NCBI GenBank assembly: GCA_030418545.1
Contig: QAIB01000001.1
Location: forward strand, 1,116,001 to 1,180,000
Source of the DNA: Xenophilus aerolatus
Lineage (GTDB): Bacteria; Pseudomonadota; Gammaproteobacteria; Burkholderiales; Burkholderiaceae_C
DNA: 64,000 nucleotides
Reading direction: 5' to 3'
Made by a program: the position numbers and the translations under genes. A model generated the notes under the pieces. The model saw nothing but the letters and a program-made list of their open reading frames with translations, had not been told where the DNA came from and did not search any database. The stretch's first letter is position 1, and every line of letters begins with the position of its first letter. This document shows, piece after piece, positions 35,037 through 43,401 of the stretch.

Positions 35037-35771
35037 TCAGGCTGCCACCGCGTGCGGCGCGGCGCCGGTGGCCTGGGCGGTCTCCGCCAGCCGGGCGGCG
35101 TGGTTGCGCAGCGTGCGCTCCCGGCTGTTCATCACATGCTGGTACATCGCCTGGCCCGCCGCCTCGGCGTCGCCGGCCGCGATGGCCTTCACGATCTGCC
35201 GGTGCTCGCGCGAGTACACGGCCATCGATTCGCCCGTGAGGTTCTGGCGCCGGAACAGCGACAGTTCGTTGACCAGCTTGCGGTAGGTGGCCAACAGCTT
35301 GGCATTGCCGGCCAGTTCGAGCAGCCGGTCGTGGAACGCCAGGTTGAAGCGGTGGTAGTCGCGCGCATTGCCGGACTTGACGGCCTGGTCCATCGCATCG
35401 ACCAGCTGGCGCAGCTCGCGCACCTGTGCCGCCGATGCGGACTGCGCCACCTTGCGGCCGACGTACAGGTCCATGGCGGCCCGCACCTCGAAAATCTCCA
35501 GCGCCTCCTCGATCGGCACGTCGCGCACGAACACCCCGCGGTTCTTCTCGGTGCGCACCAGGCCGGCTTCCTCGAGCATGCGAAACGCCTCGCGCACCGG
35601 GCCCCGCGACACGCCCAGCTGGTCGGCCAGCGTGGACTCGGTCAGCTTGGCGCCCGAGGCCAGCTCGCCGTCCAGGATCATGCGTTCGATTTCGGTCTGC
35701 ACCACGTTCGCCAGCGAATTGCACTGAAGCTGTGCGATGACGGGGTGTGGCGAGATCTTCTTGGCAGGCAT
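35037..35771 (-). CDS. GntR/FCD-family regulator of phosphonate utilisation
   Basis: 244 residues. The GntR winged helix (residues about 15-85: VVQTEIERMILDGELASGAK, LADQLGVSRGPVREAFRMLE) is followed by an FCD all-helical effector domain with conserved metal-type residues (FNLAFHDRL, REHRQIVKAI). Its place between the two arms of the aminophosphonate locus matches the phosphonate-associated GntR regulators of Burkholderiales. It probably represses both arms until an aminophosphonate or degradation product is present. An inverted repeat 28 bases upstream is its likely target. Confidence 0.92.
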   Translation of the reverse strand: MPAKKISPHPVIAQLQCNSLANVVQTEIERMILDGELASGAKLTESTLADQLGVSRGPVREAFRMLEEAGLVRTEKNRGVFVRDVPIEEALEIFEVRAAMDLYVGRKVAQSASAAQVRELRQLVDAMDQAVKSGNARDYHRFNLAFHDRLLELAGNAKLLATYRKLVNELSLFRRQNLTGESMAVYSREHRQIVKAIAAGDAEAAGQAMYQHVMNSRERTLRNHAARLAETAQATGAAPHAVAA

Positions 35772-35799
35772 GGTGGAAATGCTAAGGGGCAGAGTGCAG

Positions 35800-35825
35800 A
35801 TTGTCTACGATCTGCAAAAGACAAT
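35800..35825. promoter_or_regulatory. Probable GntR operator of the aminophosphonate locus
   Basis: ATTGTCT and AGACAAT form a perfect 7-bp inverted repeat around 12 bases, in the 159-bp gap between gntR and the ABC receptor gene. The left half continues as TTGTCTACGA, close to the TNGT-NN-ACNA sites of FadR-type regulators. TTGACG directly after it (35825-35830) could be a -35 box of the plus-strand operon, which binding would cover. Confidence 0.55.
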
Positions 35826-35930
35826 TGACGATCGATGCGAGCAGGCCCCGATTTTGCTTGGCGCATGTGTCACGAGGATGTCTTGTCCCGCCGGCACATT
35901 CGCCTTTCATTTTTCGATGAGGAGTTGCTC

Positions 35931-36965
35931 ATGCAGTACGCAAAACACATCGTGGCCGCATTCATCGGCCTGGCTTGCGCAACGTCGGCGCTGGCGCAGA
36001 AGACGCAGCTGACGGTCTACACGGCGCTCGAGACCGACCAGCTCAAGGCCTACCAGGAGGCCTTCAACAAGGTGAACCCCACGATCGACATCAAGTGGGT
36101 GCGCGACTCCACGGGCGTCATCACCGCCAAGCTGCTGGCCGAGAAGGCCAACCCGCAGGCCGACGTGATCTGGGGCGTGGCCGCCTCGAGCCTGGCGCTG
36201 TTCGACAAGAACGGCATGCTGGAACCCTACGCGCCGCTGAACCTCGACGCGATCATGCCGCAGTACCGCGACAAGAAATCGCCGCCGGCCTGGTTCGGCA
36301 TGGACGTGTTCGGTGCCGTGGTGTGCTTCAACACCGTCGAGGCCAAGAAGAAGAACATCCCCCTGCCCACCACCTGGAAGGACCTGCTCAAGCCCGAGTT
36401 CAAGGGCCAGGTCGTAATGCCCAATCCGGCGTCCTCGGGCACCGGCTACTTCGACGTGGCCGCATGGCTGCAGCTCTGGGGCGACGACAACGGCAAGGGC
36501 GGCGGCTGGAAGTACATGGACGCGCTGCACGAGAACATCGGCCAGTACACCCATTCCGGTTCCAAGCCCTGCAACATGGCGGCGGCCGGCGAGTACGTGG
36601 CCGGCATCTCCTTCGAGTACCGCGGCCACACCAACAAGGCCAAGGGCGCGCCCATCGACCTGGTCTTCCCCAAGGAAGGCCTGGGCTGGGACCTGGAGGG
36701 CTTCGCCATCTACAAGGGCACCAAGAAGCTGGATGCGGCGAAGAAGCTGGCCGACTGGGCCTCGTCCAAGGACGCCATGCTGCTCTACGGCAAGAACTTC
36801 GCCATCACCGCGCAGCCGGGCGTTGCACCCAAGCTGGCGAACATCCCGGCCGACTACGAATCGCGCCTGATCAAGATGAATTTCGAGCAGTCGGCCGTGA
36901 ACCGCGAGCGCATCCTCGCCGAATGGTCGAAGCGCTACGACGCCAAGAGCGAGGCGAAGAAGTAA
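35931..36965 (+). CDS. phnS: 2-aminoethylphosphonate ABC transporter, substrate-binding protein
   Basis: 344 residues. A signal peptide ends at ATSALA (about residue 22). The mature protein starts [22 protein letters not shown], the iron/AEP-type SBP fold, with [19 protein letters not shown] and [20 protein letters not shown]. The pattern matches the alternative 2-AEP receptor family found with PhnX and GntR genes. It captures aminophosphonate in the periplasm. A GAGGAG ribosome-binding site lies 6 bases before the ATG. It is the first gene of the plus-strand operon and shares a base with the start of phnT. Confidence 0.92.
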   Translation: MQYAKHIVAAFIGLACATSALAQKTQLTVYTALETDQLKAYQEAFNKVNPTIDIKWVRDSTGVITAKLLAEKANPQADVIWGVAASSLALFDKNGMLEPYAPLNLDAIMPQYRDKKSPPAWFGMDVFGAVVCFNTVEAKKKNIPLPTTWKDLLKPEFKGQVVMPNPASSGTGYFDVAAWLQLWGDDNGKGGGWKYMDALHENIGQYTHSGSKPCNMAAAGEYVAGISFEYRGHTNKAKGAPIDLVFPKEGLGWDLEGFAIYKGTKKLDAAKKLADWASSKDAMLLYGKNFAITAQPGVAPKLANIPADYESRLIKMNFEQSAVNRERILAEWSKRYDAKSEAKK

Positions 36966-38119
36966 TGTGGGCCCGGCGCGGCCACGACGCGATGGACGCC
37001 GCAGTCTCCATGCCCGCCGGCCCCACCCCGCAGGATGAGAGCTACCTGCGCCTGCAGGGCGTGGGCAAGCGCTTCGGCAGCTTCACTGCGCTCTCGCAGA
37101 TCGACCTGGCCATCGCACGCGGCGAGTTCGTGTGCTTCCTCGGGCCCTCGGGCTGCGGCAAGACCACGCTGCTGCGCATCATCGCGGGCCTGGAGACGCA
37201 GACCGCCGGTCGCATCCTGCAGGCCGGGCGCGACGTGTCGGTGCTGCCGCCCGCGCAGCGCGACTACGGCATCGTGTTCCAGTCCTATGCGCTGTTCCCC
37301 AACCTGAGCATCGCCGACAACGTGGCCTACGGGCTCGTCAACCGCAGGCAGCCGCGCGCCCAGGTTTCCGCGCGGGTCGACGAACTGCTCGCGCTCGTGG
37401 GCCTGCCGGGTAGCGGCAGCAAGTACCCGGCGCAGATGTCGGGCGGCCAGCAGCAGCGCGTGGCGCTGGCACGCGCCCTGGCCACTTCGCCGGGCCTGTT
37501 GCTGCTGGACGAGCCGCTGTCGGCCCTCGACGCCATCGTGCGGGTGCACCTGCGCAACGAGATCCGGGCACTGCAGCGCCAGCTCGGCGTGACCACCATC
37601 ATGGTCACGCACGACCAGGAGGAGGCGTTGTCGGTGGCCGACCGCATCGTGGTCATGAATCACGGCGTCATCGAGCAGGTCGGCACGCCGCGCGAGGTGT
37701 ACCGCGCGCCGGCCTCGCCCTTCGTGGCCGACTTCGTCGGCAAGGTGAACCGCCTGCAGGCCGTGGCCGAGGGCGATCACTGGTTCCGCTGCGGCGAGCT
37801 GCGGATGCGCTGCCAGGAGGGGCAGGGCGCCGATTTCCGCCCGGGCCGCCGCGTGATGCTGTACCTGCGGCCCGAGGACCGACTGATGATCGACGTGCCC
37901 GACGACCATCCCGGCCGCTGCGAAGGCACGGTGTGCCACGTCGAGTTCCTCGGGGGCAACTGCCTGGCGCAGGTGGAGGTCGAGGCACTCGGCGGCCAGT
38001 CGCTGCAGCTGCAGTTCTCGCTCAACCAGATGGACGAGTTCTCGGTGCGCGAGGGCGGCCGCCTGCGCTTCGCCCTGCGCACGGACCGGCTGCGCGTGTT
38101 CGCCGCGGGACAGGAATGA
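36965..38119 (+). CDS. phnT: 2-aminoethylphosphonate ABC transporter, ATP-binding protein
   Basis: 384 residues from the ATG that overlaps the phnS stop (TAATG). Walker [11 protein letters not shown]-loop in [10 protein letters not shown], signature MSGGQQQR and Walker [13 protein letters not shown] are all present. A C-terminal TOBE-like domain (from about residue 260) follows, as in CUT/Fbp-type ATPases. It powers AEP uptake with the double permease downstream. Later ATGs (36992 and beyond) are possible starts, but the overlap supports this one. The stop overlaps the permease start by 4 bases. Confidence 0.92.
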   Translation: MWARRGHDAMDAAVSMPAGPTPQDESYLRLQGVGKRFGSFTALSQIDLAIARGEFVCFLGPSGCGKTTLLRIIAGLETQTAGRILQAGRDVSVLPPAQRDYGIVFQSYALFPNLSIADNVAYGLVNRRQPRAQVSARVDELLALVGLPGSGSKYPAQMSGGQQQRVALARALATSPGLLLLDEPLSALDAIVRVHLRNEIRALQRQLGVTTIMVTHDQEEALSVADRIVVMNHGVIEQVGTPREVYRAPASPFVADFVGKVNRLQAVAEGDHWFRCGELRMRCQEGQGADFRPGRRVMLYLRPEDRLMIDVPDDHPGRCEGTVCHVEFLGGNCLAQVEVEALGGQSLQLQFSLNQMDEFSVREGGRLRFALRTDRLRVFAAGQE

Positions 38120-39822
38120 ACGCCACCGCCGTCCTGTTGCCGCCGCCACTTCGCCAGCGCGTGCCCTGGAGCGACCGCGTCGCGCATGCGGCGCTGCTGG
38201 GCATCCTGCTGTTGCTGGTGGTCGGCCTGGCACTGCCCCTGGCCGCCATCCTCTCCCAGGCCGTGCACAACGCGGAGCAGGGCAGCGGCTGGGCCGCCTT
38301 CGCCGCCTACCTGAAGTCGCCCGCGCTGCTGCAGAGCCTGTGGAACAGCGTGTGGGTGTCGCTGCTGGTCACGGTGATCGTGATCCCGCTGGCCTTCAGC
38401 TTCGCGTATGCGCTCACGCGCAGCTGCATGCCGGCCAAGGGGGTTTTTCGCGGCATCACGCTGCTGCCGCTGCTGGCACCCTCGCTGCTGTCCGCCATCT
38501 CGCTCATCTACTGGTTCGGCAACCAGGGGGTGGCCAAGGGGTTCTGGCTGGCGCTGGGCTTCCAGGGCATCTATGGCGCACCGGGCATCGTGCTGGCGGA
38601 GTGCTTCGCCACCTTTCCGCATGCGCTGATGATCCTCGTCACCGCGCTGTCGCTGGCCGACGCGCGCCTGTACGAGGCGGCCGACGCAATGGGCACCCGG
38701 CGGCTGCGCCGCTTCCTCACCATCACGCTGCCGGGCGCCAAGTACGGACTGATCTCGGCGGCGCTCGTCACCTTCACGCTGGTCATCACCGATTTCGGCA
38801 TCCCCAAGGTGGTCGGCGGCAATTTCAACGTGCTGGCCACCGACGTCTTCAAGCTGGTCATCGGCCAGCAGGATTTCCAGCGCGGTGCGGTGGTGGCGCT
38901 GCTGCTGCTCACGCCGGCGGCGCTCACCTTCGCCATCGACCATGCGGTGCAGCGCAAACAGACGGCGATGCTCACGGCCCGTGCCGTCGCCCTGGTGCCG
39001 CAGCCGTCGCGAGGCTTCGACGCGGCCATGACCGCGTACTGCACACTGATCGTGGCGCTGATGCTGGCCATGTTCGGGATGGCCGTGTTCGCCTCCTTCG
39101 CCACGCTGTGGCCCTACAACCTGGCACCCAGCCTGAACCACTACGTCGCCGGTCTGGTGGACGCCGAACTGGGCGACGCGCTGGTCAACAGCCTGAAGCT
39201 GGCCGCCGGCACGGCGGTGGTCGGCACGGCCGTGGTCTTCGTCGGCGCCTACCTGCTCGAGAAGACGCGCGGGCTCGGCTGGGCGCGGCCGCTGGTGCGG
39301 CTGATGGCGATGCTGCCCATGGCGGTGCCGGGACTGGTGCTGGGGCTGGGTTACATCTTCTTCTTCAACGCGCCGGGCAACCCGCTCAACCTGCTCTACC
39401 AGAGCATGGCGCTGCTGGTGCTGTGCACGGTGGTGCACTTCTACACCACCGGGCACCTGACGATGGTCACGGCGCTGAAAGCCATCGATGCCGAGTTCGA
39501 GTCCGTCTCGGCCTCGCTCAAGGTGCCGTTCTACAAGACCTTCTGGCGCGTCACGCTGCCGATCTGCCTGCCCACGCTCATCGACGTGTCGCGCTACTTC
39601 TTCATCAACGCCATGACCACCATCTCGGCCGTGGTGTTCCTGTATTCGCCCGACACCAAGCTCGCGTCCGTCGCCATCCTCAACCTCGACGAGGCCGGCG
39701 AGACCGGCGCGGCCGCCGCCATGGCCGTGCTCATCGCCGGCATCTCGGCCGTGGTCACCGTGCTTTACCTGCTGCTGGGCCGCATGGTCGAGCGGCGGAC
39801 GCAGGCGTGGCGGCGCCGATGA
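38116..39822 (+). CDS. phnU: 2-aminoethylphosphonate ABC transporter, double permease
   Basis: 568 residues with about twelve membrane helices in two homologous halves, so it is a fused PhnU-PhnV-type permease like the FbpB architecture. Each half has an EAA coupling loop: [19 protein letters not shown] in the first and [20 protein letters not shown] in the second. One gene thus provides both membrane subunits, which explains why no second permease follows. It overlaps phnT by 4 bases. A GCGAAGG hairpin element begins 11 bases after its stop. Confidence 0.92.
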   Translation: MNATAVLLPPPLRQRVPWSDRVAHAALLGILLLLVVGLALPLAAILSQAVHNAEQGSGWAAFAAYLKSPALLQSLWNSVWVSLLVTVIVIPLAFSFAYALTRSCMPAKGVFRGITLLPLLAPSLLSAISLIYWFGNQGVAKGFWLALGFQGIYGAPGIVLAECFATFPHALMILVTALSLADARLYEAADAMGTRRLRRFLTITLPGAKYGLISAALVTFTLVITDFGIPKVVGGNFNVLATDVFKLVIGQQDFQRGAVVALLLLTPAALTFAIDHAVQRKQTAMLTARAVALVPQPSRGFDAAMTAYCTLIVALMLAMFGMAVFASFATLWPYNLAPSLNHYVAGLVDAELGDALVNSLKLAAGTAVVGTAVVFVGAYLLEKTRGLGWARPLVRLMAMLPMAVPGLVLGLGYIFFFNAPGNPLNLLYQSMALLVLCTVVHFYTTGHLTMVTALKAIDAEFESVSASLKVPFYKTFWRVTLPICLPTLIDVSRYFFINAMTTISAVVFLYSPDTKLASVAILNLDEAGETGAAAAMAVLIAGISAVVTVLYLLLGRMVERRTQAWRRR

Positions 39823-39832
39823 ATGCGGGCCT

Positions 39833-39941
39833 CCGTACGCGAAGGGCGCGAAGGTTTCGCGAAGGACGCGAAAAGGGACAACAAATGAAATAGATGTTTT
39901 TCGCGACCTTCGCGTGACTCTGGTTTTCCTTTCGCGTACGG
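39833..39941. repeat. GCGAAGG hairpin element, copy A (phnU / FAD-oxidoreductase gap)
   Basis: A left arm of about 42 bases consists of tandem units, CCGTACGCGAAGG then GCGCGAAGG then TTTCGCGAAGG then ACGCGAAAAGG. After a loop of about 22 bases comes a right arm with TCGCGACCTTCGCG and the end TTCGCGTACGG, which pairs perfectly with the outer 11 bases of the left arm. The left arm differs from copy B (49050) at one position in 42. Not a CRISPR: units are too short and uneven and there are no spacers. Confidence 0.9.
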
Positions 39942-39983
39942 ATGTCCGCTCCCGTATTCAATTCGCGCTCCCACTTGGCACCC

Positions 39984-41120
39984 ATGACCTCCAACGACCG
40001 CTTTGATCTCATCGTCGTCGGCGCCGGCATCGTCGGCCTGGCGCATGCCTACACGGCCGCGCGACGCGGGCTGCGGGTGTGCGTGGTCGAGAAGGACGCC
40101 GCCTGCGTCGGCGCGTCGATCCGCAACTTCGGCTTCATCACCGTCACGGGCCAGGGCGCCGGCGACACCTGGCGGCGGGCGCGGCGCGCACGCGAGGTGT
40201 GGGGCGCCGTGGCGCCGCAGGCCGGCATCCCGGCCGTGCACCACGGGCTGTACCTCACGGCCTTCCGCCCGCAATCGCTGAAGGTGCTGGAGGAATTCAT
40301 GGCCACCGAGATGGCGGCCGGCTGCGAGCTGCTGTCCACGGGCGAGGCGGCGCGCAGGGCGCCTGCGTTGCGCCTCGAGGGGCCTCACGGTCCGGCCCAG
40401 GGCGTGCTCTACAGCCCGCACGAGATGCGCGTCGAATCGCGCACGGCCATCGGCCAGTTGGCGCGCTGGCTGTCGGACGCGCTGGGCGTTCGGTTCCGCT
40501 TCGGCGAGGCGGTGCTCGAGGTGGCGACGCCGCGGGTGCGCACCTCGCGCGCCGTGCTGCATGCCGAGCGGGTGGCCGTGTGCACGAACAGCGAGCTCAA
40601 CGGTCTGTTCGCCGAGCGCCTGTCGCCGCACGGCCTGCGCCTGTGCCAGTTGCACATGATGCGCGTGCGTCCGCAGCCGGGCTTCCGATTGCCCGGCTCC
40701 GTCATGGCCGACCTGAGCCTGGTGCGCTACCACGGCTACAGCAAGCTGCCCGCGGCCCAGGTGCTGCGCACGCAGATCGAGGCCGAGGAGGGCGAGTCCC
40801 TGGCGCACGGCATCCACCTGATCGTGGTGCAAAGCGCCGACGGCACGCTGGTCGTGGGCGACTCGCACCACTACGGACCGGTGCTCGAACCCTTCGCCGA
40901 CCAGCGGGTGGACGAACTCATCCTGCGCCACCTGCGCGAGACCCTGCAGCTCACCGAGGCGACGGTGACCGAGCGCTGGGTCGGCACCTACCCCTCCTCG
41001 CCGGTGACGGACTGCCTGATCGACGCACCGGACGATGCCACGCGGCTCGTGCTCGTCACCAGCGGCACCGGCGCCAGCACCGCCTTCGGCATCGCCGAGG
41101 ACGTCTTCGCCGGATGGTGA
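39984..41120 (+). CDS. FAD-dependent oxidoreductase of aminophosphonate catabolism (TIGR03364 type)
   Basis: 378 residues. The DAO fold starts FDLIVVGAGIVGLAHAYTAARRG (GxGxxG at the N-terminus) with E in VVEKD, then SIRNFGFITVTGQ, and a C-terminal FAD segment GTGASTAFGIAEDVF. It matches the FAD oxidoreductases that are linked with PhnX-like hydrolases and phosphonate transporters. From memory, such enzymes have been shown to oxidise aminoethylphosphonate derivatives (N-alkylated forms) to phosphonoacetaldehyde. With PhnX next and no PhnW, it is the likely source of phosphonoacetaldehyde here. An upstream ATG at 39942 lies on the edge of the repeat and is less likely. Confidence 0.9.
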   Translation: MTSNDRFDLIVVGAGIVGLAHAYTAARRGLRVCVVEKDAACVGASIRNFGFITVTGQGAGDTWRRARRAREVWGAVAPQAGIPAVHHGLYLTAFRPQSLKVLEEFMATEMAAGCELLSTGEAARRAPALRLEGPHGPAQGVLYSPHEMRVESRTAIGQLARWLSDALGVRFRFGEAVLEVATPRVRTSRAVLHAERVAVCTNSELNGLFAERLSPHGLRLCQLHMMRVRPQPGFRLPGSVMADLSLVRYHGYSKLPAAQVLRTQIEAEEGESLAHGIHLIVVQSADGTLVVGDSHHYGPVLEPFADQRVDELILRHLRETLQLTEATVTERWVGTYPSSPVTDCLIDAPDDATRLVLVTSGTGASTAFGIAEDVFAGW

Positions 41121-41146
41121 GCCCCATTCGTGTACCGATCTCTTCC

Positions 41147-41965
41147 ATGAACACTCCCTACCAACTCCAGGCCGTCGTCTTCGACTGGGCCGGCACCATC
41201 ATCGACTTCGGCTCCTGCGCGCCGATGGGCGCCTTCGTGCGCCTGTTCGAGCGCTTCGGCATCGAGCTGTCCATCGCCGAGGCGCGCGGCCCCATGGGCA
41301 TGGCCAAGTGGGACCACATCCAGGCTCTCAGCAAGCTGCCGCGCGTTGCCGCGCAGTGGGAGGCGAAGCAGGGCCGCGCCTTCACCGACGCCGACATCGA
41401 CCACCTGTACGAGGTGTTCACGCCGATGAACGCGGCAGTGGTGCCCGACTTCGCGGACTTCATCCCTGGCGCACTCGACACCGTGGCCGCCGTGCGCGCG
41501 CGCGGGCTGAAGGTCGGGTCGACCACCGGCTACAACCGGCCGATCATGGAAGTCGTCACGGCCATCGCGGCCCAAGGCGGCTACGTGCCCGACAACCTCG
41601 TGTGTGCCGGCGACCTGGGGGCGGGGCGCCCGTCGCCGCTCATGATGTACCGCAGCTTCGCCGACCTCGGCGTCTGGCCGGCGTGCACCGTGGTGAAGGT
41701 GGACGACACGGGCGTCGGCGTGCAGGAGGGCCTGAATGCCGGCACCTGGGCGGTGGGCCTGGCCATCAGCGGCAACGCGGCCGGGCTGACGCTGGCCGAG
41801 TGGCGGGCGCTCGACGCCGATGCGCAGGAGGCCGTACGCCAGCGCGCGACGGCCGAACTGAAGGCGGCCGGTGCGCACTACGTGATCGACAGCGTGGCCG
41901 ACCTGTTGCCGGTGCTGGACGCGATCGGTGCCCGGCTGGCTGCGGGCGAAATGCCCACGTCGTGA
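41147..41965 (+). CDS. phnX: Phosphonoacetaldehyde hydrolase (phosphonatase) PhnX
   Basis: 272 residues, HAD superfamily. The nucleophile Asp13 lies in VVFDWAGTIIDFG, and the Schiff-base lysine typical of phosphonatase is Lys54 in GPMGMAKWDHI (one residue offset from Asp12/Lys53 of the Bacillus enzyme). STTGYNRPIM and KVDDTGVGVQEG supply the remaining HAD motifs. It splits phosphonoacetaldehyde into acetaldehyde and phosphate in the cytoplasm. It is the last gene of the plus-strand phosphonate operon, 26 bases after the FAD gene. A 90-bp gap without a clear terminator follows. Confidence 0.96.
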   Translation: MNTPYQLQAVVFDWAGTIIDFGSCAPMGAFVRLFERFGIELSIAEARGPMGMAKWDHIQALSKLPRVAAQWEAKQGRAFTDADIDHLYEVFTPMNAAVVPDFADFIPGALDTVAAVRARGLKVGSTTGYNRPIMEVVTAIAAQGGYVPDNLVCAGDLGAGRPSPLMMYRSFADLGVWPACTVVKVDDTGVGVQEGLNAGTWAVGLAISGNAAGLTLAEWRALDADAQEAVRQRATAELKAAGAHYVIDSVADLLPVLDAIGARLAAGEMPTS

Positions 41966-42055
41966 GATCGTCACGTTTGTGACGAATTCGGCTGCAGCGC
42001 CCGCCCGGCAAGGGCTGTAGGCCGATAGCACTTCCCGTAGAGCGCGTCTCGTTCT

Positions 42056-42394
42056 TCAGGGTTCCGGCCGTCGCCACAGCCACAGGAGCACGACGGCCAT
42101 CACGACGATGCCGCCGGCCGCGGCGGCACGCGGCCGCACCAGCCAAAGCAGCATGCCGGCGCATACGGCCATCGCGAGCGCCGCGCTCCACTTGGCGCGC
42201 CGGCTCACCCGCCCGCCGGCGCGCCAGTCGCGGATCAGCGGGCCGAAGAGGCGATGCGATTCGAGCCAGGCTGCGAGGCGCGGCGAACTGCGCGCCGCCG
42301 CCCAGGCGGCCAGCAGCACGAAGGGTGTGGTCGGCAGACCCGGCAGCAGCACGCCGAGGACGGCAAGCGCGAGGCTCACCACGGCAAGCGCCAT
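42056..42394 (-). CDS. YbaN-family (DUF454) small membrane protein
   Basis: 112 residues from the first ATG, with four hydrophobic helices and the DUF454 core VLGVLLPGLPTTPFVLLAAWAAARSSPRLAAWL. The conserved pattern seems to begin slightly upstream (PLRWAF), and the frame is open back to a CTG that overlaps the ligase stop; that stretch is proline-rich and has no ATG, GTG or TTG. The true start is therefore uncertain. Function unknown. It follows the DNA ligase gene on the same strand. Confidence 0.85.
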   Translation of the reverse strand: MALAVVSLALAVLGVLLPGLPTTPFVLLAAWAAARSSPRLAAWLESHRLFGPLIRDWRAGGRVSRRAKWSAALAMAVCAGMLLWLVRPRAAAAGGIVVMAVVLLWLWRRPEP

Positions 42395-42486
42395 GAAGGC
42401 CCAGCGCAGCGGGCCGCGCGCGGGAGGCGGCGGGGACGGCAGCGGCGGATCGACCGGCGCTTGCGAATCGGGCGGGTCCGGCGTGC

Positions 42487-43329
42487 TCAGCCGTCGTCCC
42501 GCACGCGCACGAAGCGCGCAAAGCGCGGCACGCCGGTCGCGCTGGTGCCGTTGAAGCGGTAGGTCACGGTGCTGCCGATGGGCGGCGGGTCGGCCCGCTG
42601 TGCGTCGGTGAAGCCGCCGCCCAGGCGGAAGGTCAGGCCTTCGGGCGTGCGCACGAGCAGGGCGCCCATGCGGCCTGCATGCCGGCCCTGGCCCGGCAGG
42701 TGGGCAACGACCCGCGCCTCGGCATCGTCATGCGGCTTGAGCTTGAGCAGGTCGCCGCTGCGCTCGCCACGGTAGAGCGAGGCGCCCCGGTGCAGCATCA
42801 GCCCTTCGCCGCCCAAGCGGATCGTCTTGTCGAGCAGCGCCATGAGTTCGGCGTGCGTGGTCGCAGGCGCCTGTGCCACGGGCACGACCCATGGCGCCTC
42901 GGTGATGGGAAGCCGTTTGCGCAGCGCGGCCAGGCGCGCGTCGAAGTCGCCGGGCTGTGCGGGCAGGTCGAAGACCATGAAGCGGATCTCGCGCCAGGCC
43001 TTGTCGTCGGGCGTGCGGTTGCGCACGGTGGACACGGCCTGCTCGAAGCGTCCGCGGCCGGCCCACAGCTCGCCATCCATGGGCGTGGCCGGCAGCGGCG
43101 CGGTGAACCATGCCGGCGCGGCGATCGGCTCGCCGCCCCGCGTCCACAGGCGCTTGCCGTCCCAGTAGCCGCGCAGGCCGTCGTACTTCTCGCTGACCCA
43201 CCAGCCGGCCAGCGGCATGCCGGGGCGGTAGCGCTCGGCCAGCATGAGCGCGGGGGCGGCCCAGGTGGCGGCCGGCCACGCCAGCCACGCGGCGGGGGCG
43301 ATCAGCAGGGCGCGGCGCGCGATCGTCAT
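42487..43329 (-). CDS. ATP-dependent DNA ligase with signal peptide (LigE-like)
   Basis: 280 residues. The adenylation motif I is SEKYDGLRGYW with the catalytic Lys48. FMVFDLP, GGEGLML and LLKLKPHDDAEA correspond to later nucleotidyltransferase motifs, and an OB-fold domain ends the protein. The first ~24 residues (RRALLIAPAAWLAWPAATWA) form a signal peptide, so the enzyme is predicted to be exported. This is the minimal LigE type of Gram-negative bacteria, thought to seal nicks in periplasmic DNA, possibly linked to DNA uptake. No competence genes lie nearby. Confidence 0.92.
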   Translation of the reverse strand: MTIARRALLIAPAAWLAWPAATWAAPALMLAERYRPGMPLAGWWVSEKYDGLRGYWDGKRLWTRGGEPIAAPAWFTAPLPATPMDGELWAGRGRFEQAVSTVRNRTPDDKAWREIRFMVFDLPAQPGDFDARLAALRKRLPITEAPWVVPVAQAPATTHAELMALLDKTIRLGGEGLMLHRGASLYRGERSGDLLKLKPHDDAEARVVAHLPGQGRHAGRMGALLVRTPEGLTFRLGGGFTDAQRADPPPIGSTVTYRFNGTSATGVPRFARFVRVRDDG

Positions 43330-43370
43330 GCTATGGAATCGATAGCTGCCTGCGCCCGGCTTGCGGGCGC
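43330..43370 (+). repeat. Two-stem repeat element, intergenic copy 1 (ligase / fabI)
   Basis: GCTAT-N7-ATAGC, 5 bases, GCGCCCG-N5-CGGGCGC: a weak 5-bp stem followed by a perfect 7-bp GC stem. The spacing is the same as in the copy at 61968. It begins directly at the ligase start codon side and ends 31 bases before the fabI stop. No T-run follows, so it is not an ordinary terminator. Confidence 0.75.
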
Positions 43371-43401
43371 TGCGGGCACTTCTGGCTTGGAAGAATGCAG
43401 C

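Noticed and set aside
39942-39984. Longer start for the FAD oxidoreductase
   Set aside because: The upstream ATG at 39942 directly follows the repeat arm and adds 14 non-conserved residues; the ATG at 39984 begins the conserved FAD-binding strand at the usual distance.
41997-42029. Further copy of the two-stem element between phnX and the YbaN-type gene
   Set aside because: GCGCCCG and GCTGT-N6-ATAGC are present, but spacing is shorter by several bases and the GC stem does not pair, so it is too degenerate to list as a feature.
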